Shown here: positions 34,114 through 43,654 of the stretch, piece after piece
Numbering within the stretch: position 1 is the first letter of the stretch
How the letters are laid out: the number at the start of each line of letters is the position of its first letter
NCBI GenBank assembly: GCA_016717105.1
Contig: JADKGF010000054.1
Location: 35,884-99,883 of the forward strand
Origin: Saprospiraceae bacterium
Lineage (GTDB): Bacteria > Bacteroidota > Bacteroidia > Chitinophagales > Saprospiraceae
DNA: 64,000 bases
Direction of reading: 5' to 3'
Position numbers and translations under genes: made by a program
The notes under the pieces: generated by a model
What the model was told of the DNA's origin: nothing
Databases searched by the model: none
What the model saw: the letters and a program-made list of their open reading frames with translations, nothing else

Positions 34114-36018
34114 ATGGTTAGAATTATTTTTTTGGTTTCAATTATTTTTTATGTTATTCCCGCACATTCGCAAAAAATGAATGTCCGTAAAATACCTTTG
34201 CAATATGTGAGTTTGGTTAAACACATAAAAAGTAAAAACCAGATACTTATAAACCACTGGGCTAATGGCATGACTAAATATTCGTATGTTGATGTCAACA
34301 CGGCAAAGATATCGGACGCTCCTGATTTGGGCCCACCTAGAAATTTACAATTCAAAGGCAATTACATTTATAGAAAAAATGGTACTAAACTAGTTATGTA
34401 CTCAATCGAGACGCTTGATTCTATCAAAGAGATTGACTTAGGAGTAAATTTTAACCAATTTGATATCAGCGGTTCAGATCCGGAATTTATTGTATTTACA
34501 TTCAATAAACTACTAAACACGTATAAAAATGGCAAACTAAATATACCTATAGATGCAAATTATTTTGAAGATCAAGTAATGTTTTCAAACACAAAAAACA
34601 TAGTACATACAGCATATTTAGGTAATCCTCATATTTATTCATTCGAATTTGATGAAAATGGGCAATTTATTGAAGGTGCAAAAACATACCAAAGTTTTTC
34701 AAACTTTGTAAATAAGGAGAATGTCAAGTATAAAAATAAAACATATGTTTTAGACTATGGATTTGTAGTTGAAGAAAATCAAGACTCCCCTTATCTAGTT
34801 TTTTCAACAAATGTGGCTGATGTTCGTTTAGGCCAATTTACAAATGGAGCCGGAACATATGTTGGGTGTATGATTGATTCCATAAAAGATGTTGTAAGAT
34901 ATGTATTTGTAAAAGGTTTTACAAATGTCTTAGAATTCGATATTAATAAAAAAACATTTCTTGTTGGAGAGAAGGTGGCAGATGCAGAAATTGAAATGTT
35001 CCCTGATCAATATACTTTTTTTACAAGCCTTGATAATGGAAGAGATTTTGCAGTTTCAAATGAGGACTATTTGTTTCTATTTCAAGATTGTAATCAAAAC
35101 TTAACAAAGCCCATACTTGATACAATGTATAATAATATCGTTTATGCTTGCAGTAACAATTCTCATGTGATATATCCTCCGCCAGGTTATGCAAATTTTT
35201 ATATTGATAATGTTATATATGACTCACTTGATGTAAACAATATTTTCGAAACTAAAATAAAAGTAGCAAATGTAAATGGGTGTTTGAGTCAAGAGTCTGA
35301 TAAAATTAGTATTGACACAGGAACTACACCTTCAAAACCTACGATTAGCTTTATAAATAGTAGTACAACACTATGTAAAGGAGGTCTGATTGAGCCATTC
35401 ATTAACTCATTTAATAATAATGTAGAATTTCTTTGGTCAAATGGACAAATAGGATCAACTGCTTTTTATGATAAGCCTGGAACTATTTGGGCAATAGCAA
35501 GACAAATAAATGGTGGTTGTTACTCCCAAAAGTCAACAATTTATAACATCAATTATCGGGATGATGTTATTGTCGAAACTCCAACTATTCAATTTACATC
35601 TGAAAATTCTAATATTTGTAATAATACATCTATTGAAGCCGTTGCGCCGTCCAATGCGAGTAAATATGTATGGAGATATTCAATAAATGGTAGCGCAGAC
35701 CAAAGTACACAAAATAAAATTTCAGGTGTTATCGACTGGATGAAGCTCAAAGTATTGGTAGATGGTTGTTGGTCGAACTATAGTACCGTTTTCACAGGAG
35801 TATATACAAACCCTACACCACCGACAATTACACATATAAAATCTGCCAACCTATTATATACTGGCCCAGGTTTTTCTAATTATAAGTGGTATCTGGATTC
35901 AAAAGAGATACCAAGCCAAAATGAGGCAGTATTGAACGTTATAAAAACAGGAAATTACAGGGTTAAGTATTTTAATGGAAACTGTTGGAGCCCATTTTCT
36001 AATAATATTAAAATTTGA
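34114..36018 (+). CDS. Large secreted protein: propeller-like N-terminus plus Ig-like repeats
   Basis: A 634-residue protein with signal peptide MVRIIFLVSIIFYVIPAHSQ. Residues 20-340 alternate short strands and loops (IYRKNGTKLVMYSIETLDS, ISGSDPEFIVFTFN) as in a surface beta-propeller. From about 340 there are three to four Ig-like units with paired Cys and the phrase FLWSNGQIGSTAFYDKPG, as in T9SS-exported adhesins. No PNP-type T9SS tail is visible; the end WSPFSNNIKI resembles the end of an Ig unit. It sits 4 bp before a longer protein of the same design that does have the tail, so the two form an operon of paralogs. Confidence 0.7.
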   Translation: MVRIIFLVSIIFYVIPAHSQKMNVRKIPLQYVSLVKHIKSKNQILINHWANGMTKYSYVDVNTAKISDAPDLGPPRNLQFKGNYIYRKNGTKLVMYSIETLDSIKEIDLGVNFNQFDISGSDPEFIVFTFNKLLNTYKNGKLNIPIDANYFEDQVMFSNTKNIVHTAYLGNPHIYSFEFDENGQFIEGAKTYQSFSNFVNKENVKYKNKTYVLDYGFVVEENQDSPYLVFSTNVADVRLGQFTNGAGTYVGCMIDSIKDVVRYVFVKGFTNVLEFDINKKTFLVGEKVADAEIEMFPDQYTFFTSLDNGRDFAVSNEDYLFLFQDCNQNLTKPILDTMYNNIVYACSNNSHVIYPPPGYANFYIDNVIYDSLDVNNIFETKIKVANVNGCLSQESDKISIDTGTTPSKPTISFINSSTTLCKGGLIEPFINSFNNNVEFLWSNGQIGSTAFYDKPGTIWAIARQINGGCYSQKSTIYNINYRDDVIVETPTIQFTSENSNICNNTSIEAVAPSNASKYVWRYSINGSADQSTQNKISGVIDWMKLKVLVDGCWSNYSTVFTGVYTNPTPPTITHIKSANLLYTGPGFSNYKWYLDSKEIPSQNEAVLNVIKTGNYRVKYFNGNCWSPFSNNIKI

Positions 36019-36022
36019 AATG

Positions 36023-39000
36023 ATGAAAGCAATTTATACATTAAGCTTCATACTCATTTTTAATTGCACAATGTTTGCTCAGTTTCAATATATAAATGTT
36101 CATTTGGATTTGAATGATATTCAATACAATCCAATAACAAATAGAATTGTAGGTTCGAGCCCAGGAACCAGTCCATTAGGAAATGCAATATTGATCATTA
36201 ACCCGGATAATTTGAAAATTGAAGATACTATTTGTGTAAAATCCGACCCAAAAGAAATTGTATTTAATAAAACTTTTACTAAATTATATATCAGTTATAG
36301 TACTTTTAATGGCTTGGATTATTATGACTTCGAAACAAAAACACTCCATAATATAGAAATATTTGATAGCAAACAATGTGACCATATAAATATTTTAGAT
36401 AATGGAAACAAAGAAATTATTTGTGGAATTATTGCTTCATATGGAGGGCAACAAGGCGGTGTTTTTTATTACAAAGATAATGAGATTAAATATGGAAGTG
36501 GAAGTGCTGGAAGTACCTCGGTAGTAATGAAAAATAATAAACTAGTTGTTTTTAATTATGATAAAATAGATGAATATAGCTATATCAATGATTCACTTAC
36601 AATAACAAATAACTGGCAATTTTTTTCTGGTGGATCAGCTATTACTTCAATTACTGTTATGGGCGATACTTTGTTTTTAAAATCACCTATTGCGATAGAA
36701 ATTAAGGATGGTAATTTAAAAGTTTTGAATGAACCATTCGTTAGTAGCGAAGTGACAGGTTATGATGAAAAGTACATTTATAGGCGAGACTACAAATGGG
36801 ACATAAATACTTACGACCGGTCAAGTTTCGCTTTAATCGACTCAGAACCAACATGGATGGGTGAAATCGAAAAGTGGATAAATTTAGGAGAAACAGGTAA
36901 GATGGCAATGTTTACAAAAAACTCAATAGACCAATCAGTATTATCTAGTCCCCTAAAAAACCCAGGAGGGCAGCTTTATGTTAGAAAAAAATGCAATAAC
37001 ACACCTTTGACAAACCTAAAAATTAATGCTTCTTCCTCAAAGTATTGTTATAATGAACCAGTTAGATTAAATATAATCAATCCTATAGATAATAATAAAT
37101 ACATGTGGAGTAATGGATTAGAAGGTGACTCTATAGTATTTGATAATAATCTAAGTGTTATCAAAATATTTGCTGTATCAGTTGATTCAAATGGTTGTAT
37201 TACAAATAGATCTGATTCCTTAAAGATATCATTTTTTGATTTTCCGGAAGATTTTAATCAATTTGATGTCGATTCTGGTCAATGCCCAGACGAGGAATGG
37301 GTAATAACTACTTCAGCAATAAATGCACAAAATTACTTATGGTCGAATGGAATGATAGGCAAGCAAATCAAAGTTATAGAACCTGGATATTACACAGTTA
37401 CTGCAAGCTACGGTAAAAGCTGTGTCAAGACTTTAGAAAAAACGATTTTTCTAAAACATTACTTAGATTCTGTGCCAAAAGCAATGATAAAACCAGTAGG
37501 ATTAATATCCCTTTGTGCAGGAGAAGAATTGACCGTACACGCATTAGATTTTTATGATGAATATAATTGGAAGGGGACTTACCAACAAATTAAAAAAGAG
37601 AAGGCCATCATCAATAATGCTGGTACTTATAGCTTACGATATGTAAAAAGTGGTTGCATCGGACCAGAAAGTGATAAACTTATAGTATCAATCAATCCAA
37701 AACCTGCAAAACCAACGGTATCACTTCAAAATGGATTAATAAAAGTTAATTCCACTACTGATAGTGTATTATGGTACGTAAATGGTGTATTTGATGAGAA
37801 TTTGCAAGGTAAAAATATTGCTGCAGCTGAAGATGTGTTGTACTCTGCGCAAGTAGTGTCAAGCAAAGGTTGTAAATCTGATGTTGTAAGTATATATTAT
37901 TCTGTTAAAGAAAACTATCCATTAAATTGCCAAGTTTTTGTTGATCAAAACCTTAATAATGTTTATGATTCAGGCGATTACTTTGGTGAAGATATCCCAA
38001 TAACTATCGGACAGGTAAATACAATTTATTCTGGCAAGGACGGAAGAGCTTCTGTCTATGTTCCTGAAGGAATTTATACTCTTGAGCCGTATATTGATAA
38101 TGCTATTTGGGAATTAAAATCCCCTTTGATACCACATGTAGCAATGATTGATTTAAACAGTGATACTGTTTTTCAATATGCTATATATCCCAAATTTCTT
38201 ATAGAAAAAGTTGATGTACATGGTCATTCAGGATTTGCCAGATGCAATCAACATGCTTCGATGATGATAAACCTAAGAAATACGGGAACAATTACAACAA
38301 ATGGACAGGCCTGTTTGACATTTGATAATCGATTAAGTACTATTATCGTTAACTCAACAGTTATTAATCTTGTAGATAATCAACATTGCTTTGACATATT
38401 TAATCTTCACCCCTACTCAGATACCACAATTTTTTTTCAATACCTTATTCCGGATCCAACTTTTGGAGATTCTATTTATGTTGATGTAAAGTACTTAAAT
38501 TCTAAGGATGAATTTATTTCAGAATTCCATTTGAAAGAATTGATCAGATGTTCTTATGATCCTAATGACAAATTAGTTAGTCCTAGCCGAGGGAAAATGG
38601 TAATTATGCATTGTTTTCAGATATATTAACTTACACCATCAGATTTCAAAATACGGGAAACGATACCGCATTTTATGTTAGACTTGAAGATCAATTATCA
38701 AATTTATTAGATTGGAATACTTTCGAACCCGTTTATGCCAGTCATCCAAACGAGGCAAACTTAGATCAACGCACAGGACTACTAAAGGTCATATTCAACC
38801 CCATACGACTTTTAGACTCTACAACGAACGTGATTGAAAGTCAAGGATTTTTTACTTTTAAAATAAAGCCTAGATTACCTATCACAGAAAATACCATTTT
38901 AGAAAATTTTGCTTTGATATACTTTGATTATAATAAACCCATTGTAACCAATACCACTAAGTCTGTTTTTGTTAGCACCTTGGTCAGCATTGTTCAGGAA

Positions 39001-39237
39001 GAAGAGTTTAAATGTAATTTCCACCCGAACCCAACCAATGGATTAACATTTTTTACAAGTACTATTGGTAAGCCCTTCAAATTTTTTCTGTACAATAATC
39101 TGGGGGAAGAAATACTATATAAAGATATTCAATCCAGTAATTTTGAATTAGACCTTTCTAATTATGCGAATGGCGTCTACAGTTTCATGATTAAACTCAA
39201 TAACGGGTTCACTTCTGGTAAAATAGTGAAATTTTAG
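36023..39237 (+). CDS. Large T9SS surface protein, paralog of the preceding gene (one frameshift)
   Basis: About 1070 residues when repaired. The start is ATG 36023 (or 36020), giving signal peptide KAIYTLSFILIFNCTMFAQ. The order is: propeller-like region to about 330, several Ig-like units (YMWSNGLEGDSIVF, YLWSNGMIGKQIKV), and a SdrD B-like unit (CQVFVDQNLNNVYDSGDYFGED). A DUF11-like domain (TIRFQNTGNDTAFYVRLED) and a T9SS type A tail (FHPNPTNG, GVYSFMIKLNNG) follow. The frame breaks in the run AAAA at 38594-38597; with a fifth A it continues as RGKNGNYALFSDILTYTIRFQ. That join fits the domain perfectly, so the break is most likely a consensus error. Confidence 0.8.
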
Positions 39238-39384
39238 TTGTGCTAAGAATTAAGCCTGTAAGATAATTTCCTTTAGATGAAGTAAAACTACCTTCTTAGA
39301 TCTAATGCCTTAGAGTCATCGGTAGGATGCGAAGATCAAAACACTTTTTTCTTCACAACTATTGCATATTCTCAGCAAATATTA

Positions 39385-39392
39385 TATTTTTG
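39385..39392 (+). promoter_or_regulatory. -7 box TATTTTTG upstream of the DnaE2-like gene
   Basis: TAnnTTTG match. The start codon is about 290 bp downstream, so the leader would be long. Confidence 0.4.
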
Positions 39393-39399
39393 CCAGATT

Positions 39400-39430
39400 T
39401 GTCGTCATTTAATTGTCGTAAATAACGACA
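39400..39430 (+). promoter_or_regulatory. TGTCGT cluster (direct plus inverted) at the predicted transcription start
   Basis: TGTCGT at 39400-39405 and 39414-39419, and its inverse ACGACA at 39425-39430. The last two form a 6-5-6 inverted repeat. The cluster begins 7 bp after the -7 box, where a repressor would block initiation. No similar cluster was noticed at other promoters in the window. Confidence 0.45.
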
Positions 39431-39600
39431 TATTTAATATAATTTACGAATGGTAAATGGTAGAAAGTGAAATATAGCAAAATTTGATAGCAACGTATTA
39501 CAAAATTGATTCAAAAATTGGTGCTATAAATGTCTCGATACTTGCAAAATAGCAATTCCTAATGATGAGCATAGCGTTATCGTCAACATTTACACAATTA

Positions 39601-39663
39601 TTTAGCATTCAACACTTAAAATATAGCACTCAACATTGAAAATTTAGAATTCGTCATTTACAT
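39601..39663. repeat. Three degenerate 21-bp tandem units before the DnaE2-like gene
   Basis: Units start at 39601, 39622 and 39643 and share TWTAG-A-TTC/ACTC-AAC-like sequence. They resemble the low-complexity intergenic phrases often seen in Bacteroidota. The rest of 39238-39684 shows only the promoter, the operator-like cluster and a weak ATTTAC/GTAAAT inverted repeat at 39442-39458. Confidence 0.45.
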
Positions 39664-39684
39664 TTAAAAGTATCATAACAAAAA

Positions 39685-42624
39685 TTGTATCTCAACTGCC
39701 ACTCATACTTTAGTCTCCGTTACGGCACCTTCGCACCCGAAGAATTGCCCAGCATCGCTAGGTCTTTTGGCGTGGATGCACTGGTGTTTTCGGATATAAA
39801 TAATACCTCTGCGGCTTTTCAGTTTGTACGTGCCTGCCGTGCGGAAGACATCAAACCTATCTTGGGCATAGAATTTCGGCAGGATAATGAATTTCTCTAT
39901 CTCGGTATCGCCCGCAATGATGAAGGCTGGCGCGAGCTTTGTTCCTTACTCACTGAGTCGTCTATCTCCGGTGAGCCGCTGCCCAAGGAAGCGCCCGAAC
40001 TACAGCACTGTTACATCATCTATCGCAAACTACCCAAAGGCGTAGAGCTACTGCGAGATTATGAATATGCTGGTATCAGACCTGAAGAAGTCAATCATCT
40101 GTATTCATCATATCTCAAAAACTATCCGGACAAACTCGTGATCTTCAGTCCCGTGACTTTCGCAGATCAGGATGGATTTAAGGCGCACAAGCTGCTGCGC
40201 TGTATTGATCTCAATATCGTCATCGGTAAGTTGGATGCTAAAGATTGTGCCAAGTCATCTGAGATATTTTACCCCAATGGTCATCTCGAAAACGTATTTC
40301 AACAGTATCCGCATATCATTGCCAATACACAACACATCTTAGATAATTGCCACACCGATATGGAAGCAACGAAGTTTCACAATCGCCGGACTTTCACCGG
40401 TGATCCAGATGACGACTTCAAGCTCTTGACCAAACTTGCCGTGAGTGGTTGTAAGAGACGCTTTGGTGAAAAGCATAAAAAAGCGATGGAACGCACACTC
40501 CGGGAGCTCAAAGTCATCCAACAAATGGGATTTTGTGCCTACTTTCTCATCACGTGGGACATCGTACGATATGCACATTCAGTCGGTTATTTTCATGTAG
40601 GCCGTGGATCAGGCGCCAACTCCATAGTAGCGTATAATCTCAATATCACCGATGTGGATCCGCTAGAGTTGGATCTGTATTTTGAACGATTTATCAATCC
40701 GCATCGATCTTCACCACCAGATTTTGACATCGATTTTTCGTGGAATAACCGCGATGATGTCACCGACTACATCTTCAAGCGCTATGGCAAAGAACACACT
40801 GCGCTGCTCGCTACGTACAATACTTTCAAAGGCAAATCTATCATCCGCGAACTCGGCAAGGTACTTGGTCTGCCCAAAGCCGACATAGATACCATCGTGG
40901 ACGAACCCATGGCCGTGGACAAACATCATCCTTTTGCCCGACACATCTTTAAGTATGGTAAGATGATCGAAAAGTTTCCCAATTATCTATCCATCCACGC
41001 CGGAGGTATTCTCATCAGCGAGCGACCACTCAATTATCACACGGCCCTCCAACTCATGCCCAAGGGTTTTCCCATCGTACACTTCGATATGTATGGCGCC
41101 GAAGATCTCGAATACCACAAGTACGATGTGCTCTCGCAGCGTGGTCTCGGCCACATCAAAGACGCCGTCGATCTCGTCAAACAAAATCAAGGCAAGGCCA
41201 TCGATGTCCACAATGTCGCATTGATAAAAGAAGATCCCAATGTCAAAGCCCAACTCAAGTCGGGTCACTGCATCGGCTGCTTTTATATCGAGTCGCCCGC
41301 TATGCGTGGACTGCTCCACAAGTTGCGCTGCGACAACTACGTACATCTCGTAGCTGCCAGCTCCATCATCCGCCCGGGCGTAGCGCAGTCGGGTATGATG
41401 CGTGAGTACATACAGCGATTTCACAAGCCGGACAGTTATACCTATCTTCATCCGGTGTTTGAAGAGCATCTCGGCGAGACTTATGGCGTCATGGTCTATC
41501 AGGAAGACGTGATGAAGATCGTCCACCATTTCTCGGGCCTTGATCTCGATGAGTCTGATGTGCTGCGCCGCATCATGACTGGCAAAAAAAAGAGTTCGGA
41601 TACCTTCTACCGGCTACAGGAAAAGTATTTTCGCAACTGCAAAGAACGTGGTTATCCCGACGAACTCAGCAAGGAAGTATGGCGGCAGATCGAGAGCTTC
41701 AGTGGTTACTCATTTTGTAAGGCACACTCGGCGAGTTTTGCGGCTGAATCATTCCAGAGCCTTTATCTGAAGACCTACTTTCCACTAGAATTTATGACAG
41801 CAGTGATCAATAACTTCGGTGGTTTCTACAGTACTGAGCAGTATGTCCACGAAGCGCGTATGTGTGGCGCCAAGATAGAAGCGCCTTGTGTCAATAATTC
41901 TACATATCTTACCAATATCTACGGGACGACGATCTACATCGGGCTCATACATCTCGCCAATTTGGAGCAAAAACTCGCCCACGCCATAGTCGAGGAGCGG
42001 CAGATACACGGTGATTATCGCAGTTTGAAAGACTTTACGCATCGTATCAATATATCCAAGGAGCAGCTCGAGTTTCTCATCCGCATCGGTGCTTTCCGCT
42101 GGACAGGCTTGAACAAGTACGAACTCATGTGGGAGAAGAATGCCGTCCACAATCCACTCATCAAACACGTCTATGCTGGAGAGATGCTCTTCGACACCGA
42201 GCCAGAAAACTATACGCTGCCCATACTTGCTGAGACGGAACACGAGCAGGCTTTTGACGAGATAGAGTTGCTTGGATTTCCACTTTGCAATCCATTTGAT
42301 CTCCTACAGACCAAATTTCGTGGAGATATCAAAGCCACACAAATGAAAGATTATCTCGGTCAGACCGTTCGTATGGTCGGCTACTACGTCTGTCGCAAGT
42401 GGGTAACGACATCCAAAGGCGATCTGATGAATTTCGGCACGATGACAGATGTCGATGGCCACTTTTTTGATACCGTACACTTCCCGCCGAGTCTGAAGGT
42501 CTATCCCTTCAAGGGTAAAGGTTGCTACATCGTATTAGGTAAGGTAGTCGATGATTTTGGATTCGCGAGTCTGGAGGTAAGTAAGATGGAGAAGCTGCCG
42601 TGGGTGAAGGATGGGAGGTATTGA
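39685..42624 (+). CDS. DnaE-type DNA polymerase III alpha subunit, short DnaE2-like form
   Basis: A 979-residue C-family polymerase. Palm motifs are clear: GRGSGANSIVAYN (307 on) and PDFDIDF (345-351, catalytic Asp pair), then HAGGILI, YDVLSQRGLGHI, ESPAMRGLL, RPGVAQSGMM, YQEDVMKI and SFCKAHSASFA. A helix-hairpin-helix and an OB domain (about 880-979) follow, but the tau-binding C-terminus of replicative DnaE is missing. In the PHP domain the metal-binding pattern is eroded: HxH is NCH and TDHD is SDIN, so proofreading is unlikely. The size and form fit the error-prone DnaE2 branch. ImuA/ImuB partners are not adjacent. It starts at TTG 39685, and its codons are visibly richer in G+C than its neighbours. 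Confidence 0.85.
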   Translation: MYLNCHSYFSLRYGTFAPEELPSIARSFGVDALVFSDINNTSAAFQFVRACRAEDIKPILGIEFRQDNEFLYLGIARNDEGWRELCSLLTESSISGEPLPKEAPELQHCYIIYRKLPKGVELLRDYEYAGIRPEEVNHLYSSYLKNYPDKLVIFSPVTFADQDGFKAHKLLRCIDLNIVIGKLDAKDCAKSSEIFYPNGHLENVFQQYPHIIANTQHILDNCHTDMEATKFHNRRTFTGDPDDDFKLLTKLAVSGCKRRFGEKHKKAMERTLRELKVIQQMGFCAYFLITWDIVRYAHSVGYFHVGRGSGANSIVAYNLNITDVDPLELDLYFERFINPHRSSPPDFDIDFSWNNRDDVTDYIFKRYGKEHTALLATYNTFKGKSIIRELGKVLGLPKADIDTIVDEPMAVDKHHPFARHIFKYGKMIEKFPNYLSIHAGGILISERPLNYHTALQLMPKGFPIVHFDMYGAEDLEYHKYDVLSQRGLGHIKDAVDLVKQNQGKAIDVHNVALIKEDPNVKAQLKSGHCIGCFYIESPAMRGLLHKLRCDNYVHLVAASSIIRPGVAQSGMMREYIQRFHKPDSYTYLHPVFEEHLGETYGVMVYQEDVMKIVHHFSGLDLDESDVLRRIMTGKKKSSDTFYRLQEKYFRNCKERGYPDELSKEVWRQIESFSGYSFCKAHSASFAAESFQSLYLKTYFPLEFMTAVINNFGGFYSTEQYVHEARMCGAKIEAPCVNNSTYLTNIYGTTIYIGLIHLANLEQKLAHAIVEERQIHGDYRSLKDFTHRINISKEQLEFLIRIGAFRWTGLNKYELMWEKNAVHNPLIKHVYAGEMLFDTEPENYTLPILAETEHEQAFDEIELLGFPLCNPFDLLQTKFRGDIKATQMKDYLGQTVRMVGYYVCRKWVTTSKGDLMNFGTMTDVDGHFFDTVHFPPSLKVYPFKGKGCYIVLGKVVDDFGFASLEVSKMEKLPWVKDGRY
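42568..42605 (+). repeat. 38-bp direct repeat, copy 1 (3' end of the polymerase gene)
   Basis: It encodes the end of the polymerase (SLEVSKMEKLPWV) and matches 43283-43320 at 37 of 38 positions. Together the copies bracket the toxin-antitoxin genes. Confidence 0.9.
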
Positions 42625-42683
42625 GAATAATTACTAATGACGAATGGGTGAATTACGAATGAATTGGGACGATGTAATATCTC

Positions 42684-42992
42684 TTATTTTCTTGATTGCC
42701 ATTTATTGGGATCAAGGCTTGTATGCAATACCGCAATAATTATTATGGTTTCTTTATCTGTATTAACGGTGTAATGTATCATGAAGGGAAACACATCCAA
42801 CACTGTAGTGTGAATTTCATCATATCTTATATTTGATGCAATTGGATTAATTTTGATAAAGTTTATTTTTTTATCAACTTCCGACAAAAAACGTTTCCCT
42901 AATCCTTTGAGTTTGTTTTCGTACCATACTTTGGTTTCATTCAAGTCTTCTTTGGCCAAAGGTAAAATGATCACTTTCAAAACATTATTCAC
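42684..42992 (-). CDS. ParE/RelE-family toxin
   Basis: A 102-residue protein of the ParE/RelE fold: LPLAKEDLNETKVWYENKLKGLGKRFL (helical start), INFIKINPIASNIRYDEIHTTVLDVFPFMIHYTV (beta core with the usual F-P-F/Y-x-I-x-Y pattern) and a terminal IIIIAVLHTSLDPNKW with the His typical of ParE-like toxins. ParE toxins poison gyrase and RelE toxins cut mRNA at the ribosome; the subtype cannot be settled by eye. Its start overlaps the antitoxin gene by 8 bp, and the antitoxin is upstream as usual for type II modules. Confidence 0.88.
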   Translation of the reverse strand: MNNVLKVIILPLAKEDLNETKVWYENKLKGLGKRFLSEVDKKINFIKINPIASNIRYDEIHTTVLDVFPFMIHYTVNTDKETIIIIAVLHTSLDPNKWQSRK

Positions 42993-43209
42993 TTTTTAGT
43001 TCAGTCATCACTTCATCATAATCCAATCCCATCTCTGGATTTGTATTGTATTCGGCCATTCTGTTTCTAACAACTTCTTTATGAGATTCAGGAATGATGC
43101 TTTCTTCATTAATTTCTGCATATTTGGATTTCAATCCGTTCCAATCAGAAATAGGAATAAAAACACCAGTGGTTTTTCCGGTATCATCTGTGATATACTG
43201 CACATTCAT
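42985..43209 (-). CDS. Antitoxin of the ParE-type module
   Basis: A 74-residue acidic protein: a short N-terminal strand region (MNVQYITDDTGKTTGVFIPISDWNGLKSKY) followed by a charged, mostly helical tail (EVVRNRMAEYNTNPEMGLDYDEVMTELK) that would wrap the toxin. It resembles the small Bacteroidota antitoxins found with ParE toxins. Being first in the operon, it may repress it. No clear operator palindrome was found between 43210 and 43282. Confidence 0.8.
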   Translation of the reverse strand: MNVQYITDDTGKTTGVFIPISDWNGLKSKYAEINEESIIPESHKEVVRNRMAEYNTNPEMGLDYDEVMTELKSE

Positions 43210-43282
43210 AAAGTTATTTTTATTACTAAAATGTAACGCAAGTTATTCTTGAATAGTTCAATGTTTGGACTTGAAATTAACA

Positions 43283-43320
43283 AGTCTGGAGGTTAGTAAG
43301 ATGGAGAAGCTGCCGTGGGT
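43283..43320 (+). repeat. 38-bp direct repeat, copy 2
   Basis: A near-exact copy of 42568-42605 in non-coding DNA upstream of the antitoxin. Similarity fades within three bases on the 5' side and stops immediately after 43320. Confidence 0.9.
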
Positions 43321-43375
43321 CTATTCCACGAATTATATATAATTTATAGATTATAATCCTGTAATTATATATAAA

Positions 43376-43498
43376 ATGGGTATTGATCCAAAATGGAGTA
43401 GCACTAAAAAAGTAAAATTTCCTCTTACGTTTTCCTTAGCGTATCCTGATGCAATAAAGGAAGTAATACATAGGGATAATTTTATGGATTATTTGTAA
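43376..43498 (+). CDS. Possible 40-residue ORF, doubtful
   Basis: ATG at 43376, stop TAA at 43496-43498. The product begins MGIDPKWSSTKKVKF and ends NFMDYL. It may be a fragment of a former gene in the gap beside the toxin-antitoxin cassette. No promoter box or known motif supports it. Confidence 0.2.
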   Translation: MGIDPKWSSTKKVKFPLTFSLAYPDAIKEVIHRDNFMDYL

Positions 43499-43564
43499 TA
43501 AGTTTCTAAAGTTTTGTTTGGGTATTTTGTCCATCAAAGTCCATCCCACCTTTCACTTACAAAA

Positions 43565-43606
43565 TGATAAATAATTCACGATTCATGAATTGTGAATTAT
43601 TTATCA
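43565..43606 (-). terminator. 42-nt near-perfect palindrome, probably terminator of the M4 protease gene
   Basis: GATAAATAATTCAC (43566-43579) pairs exactly with GTGAATTATTTATC (43592-43605). The centre ATTCATGAAT is itself palindromic, and only one G-T pair interrupts the stem. TTTT-type runs follow on either side (CTTTTTT on plus, TTTTG on minus). It lies 49 bp beyond the protease stop codon. Confidence 0.6.
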
Positions 43607-43654
43607 CTTTTTTAGACAAATTGACTATGCTAAGAAATGGAATTAGCGTAATTA

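Noticed and set aside
39442..39458. ATTTAC/GTAAAT inverted repeat as an operator
   Set aside because: Short arms in very A/T-rich DNA; likely chance, and far from the start codon.
40987..41529. Long antisense open frame (180 codons) inside the polymerase gene
   Set aside because: It is a shadow of the coding strand in a G+C-richer gene, with no known motif and no promoter.
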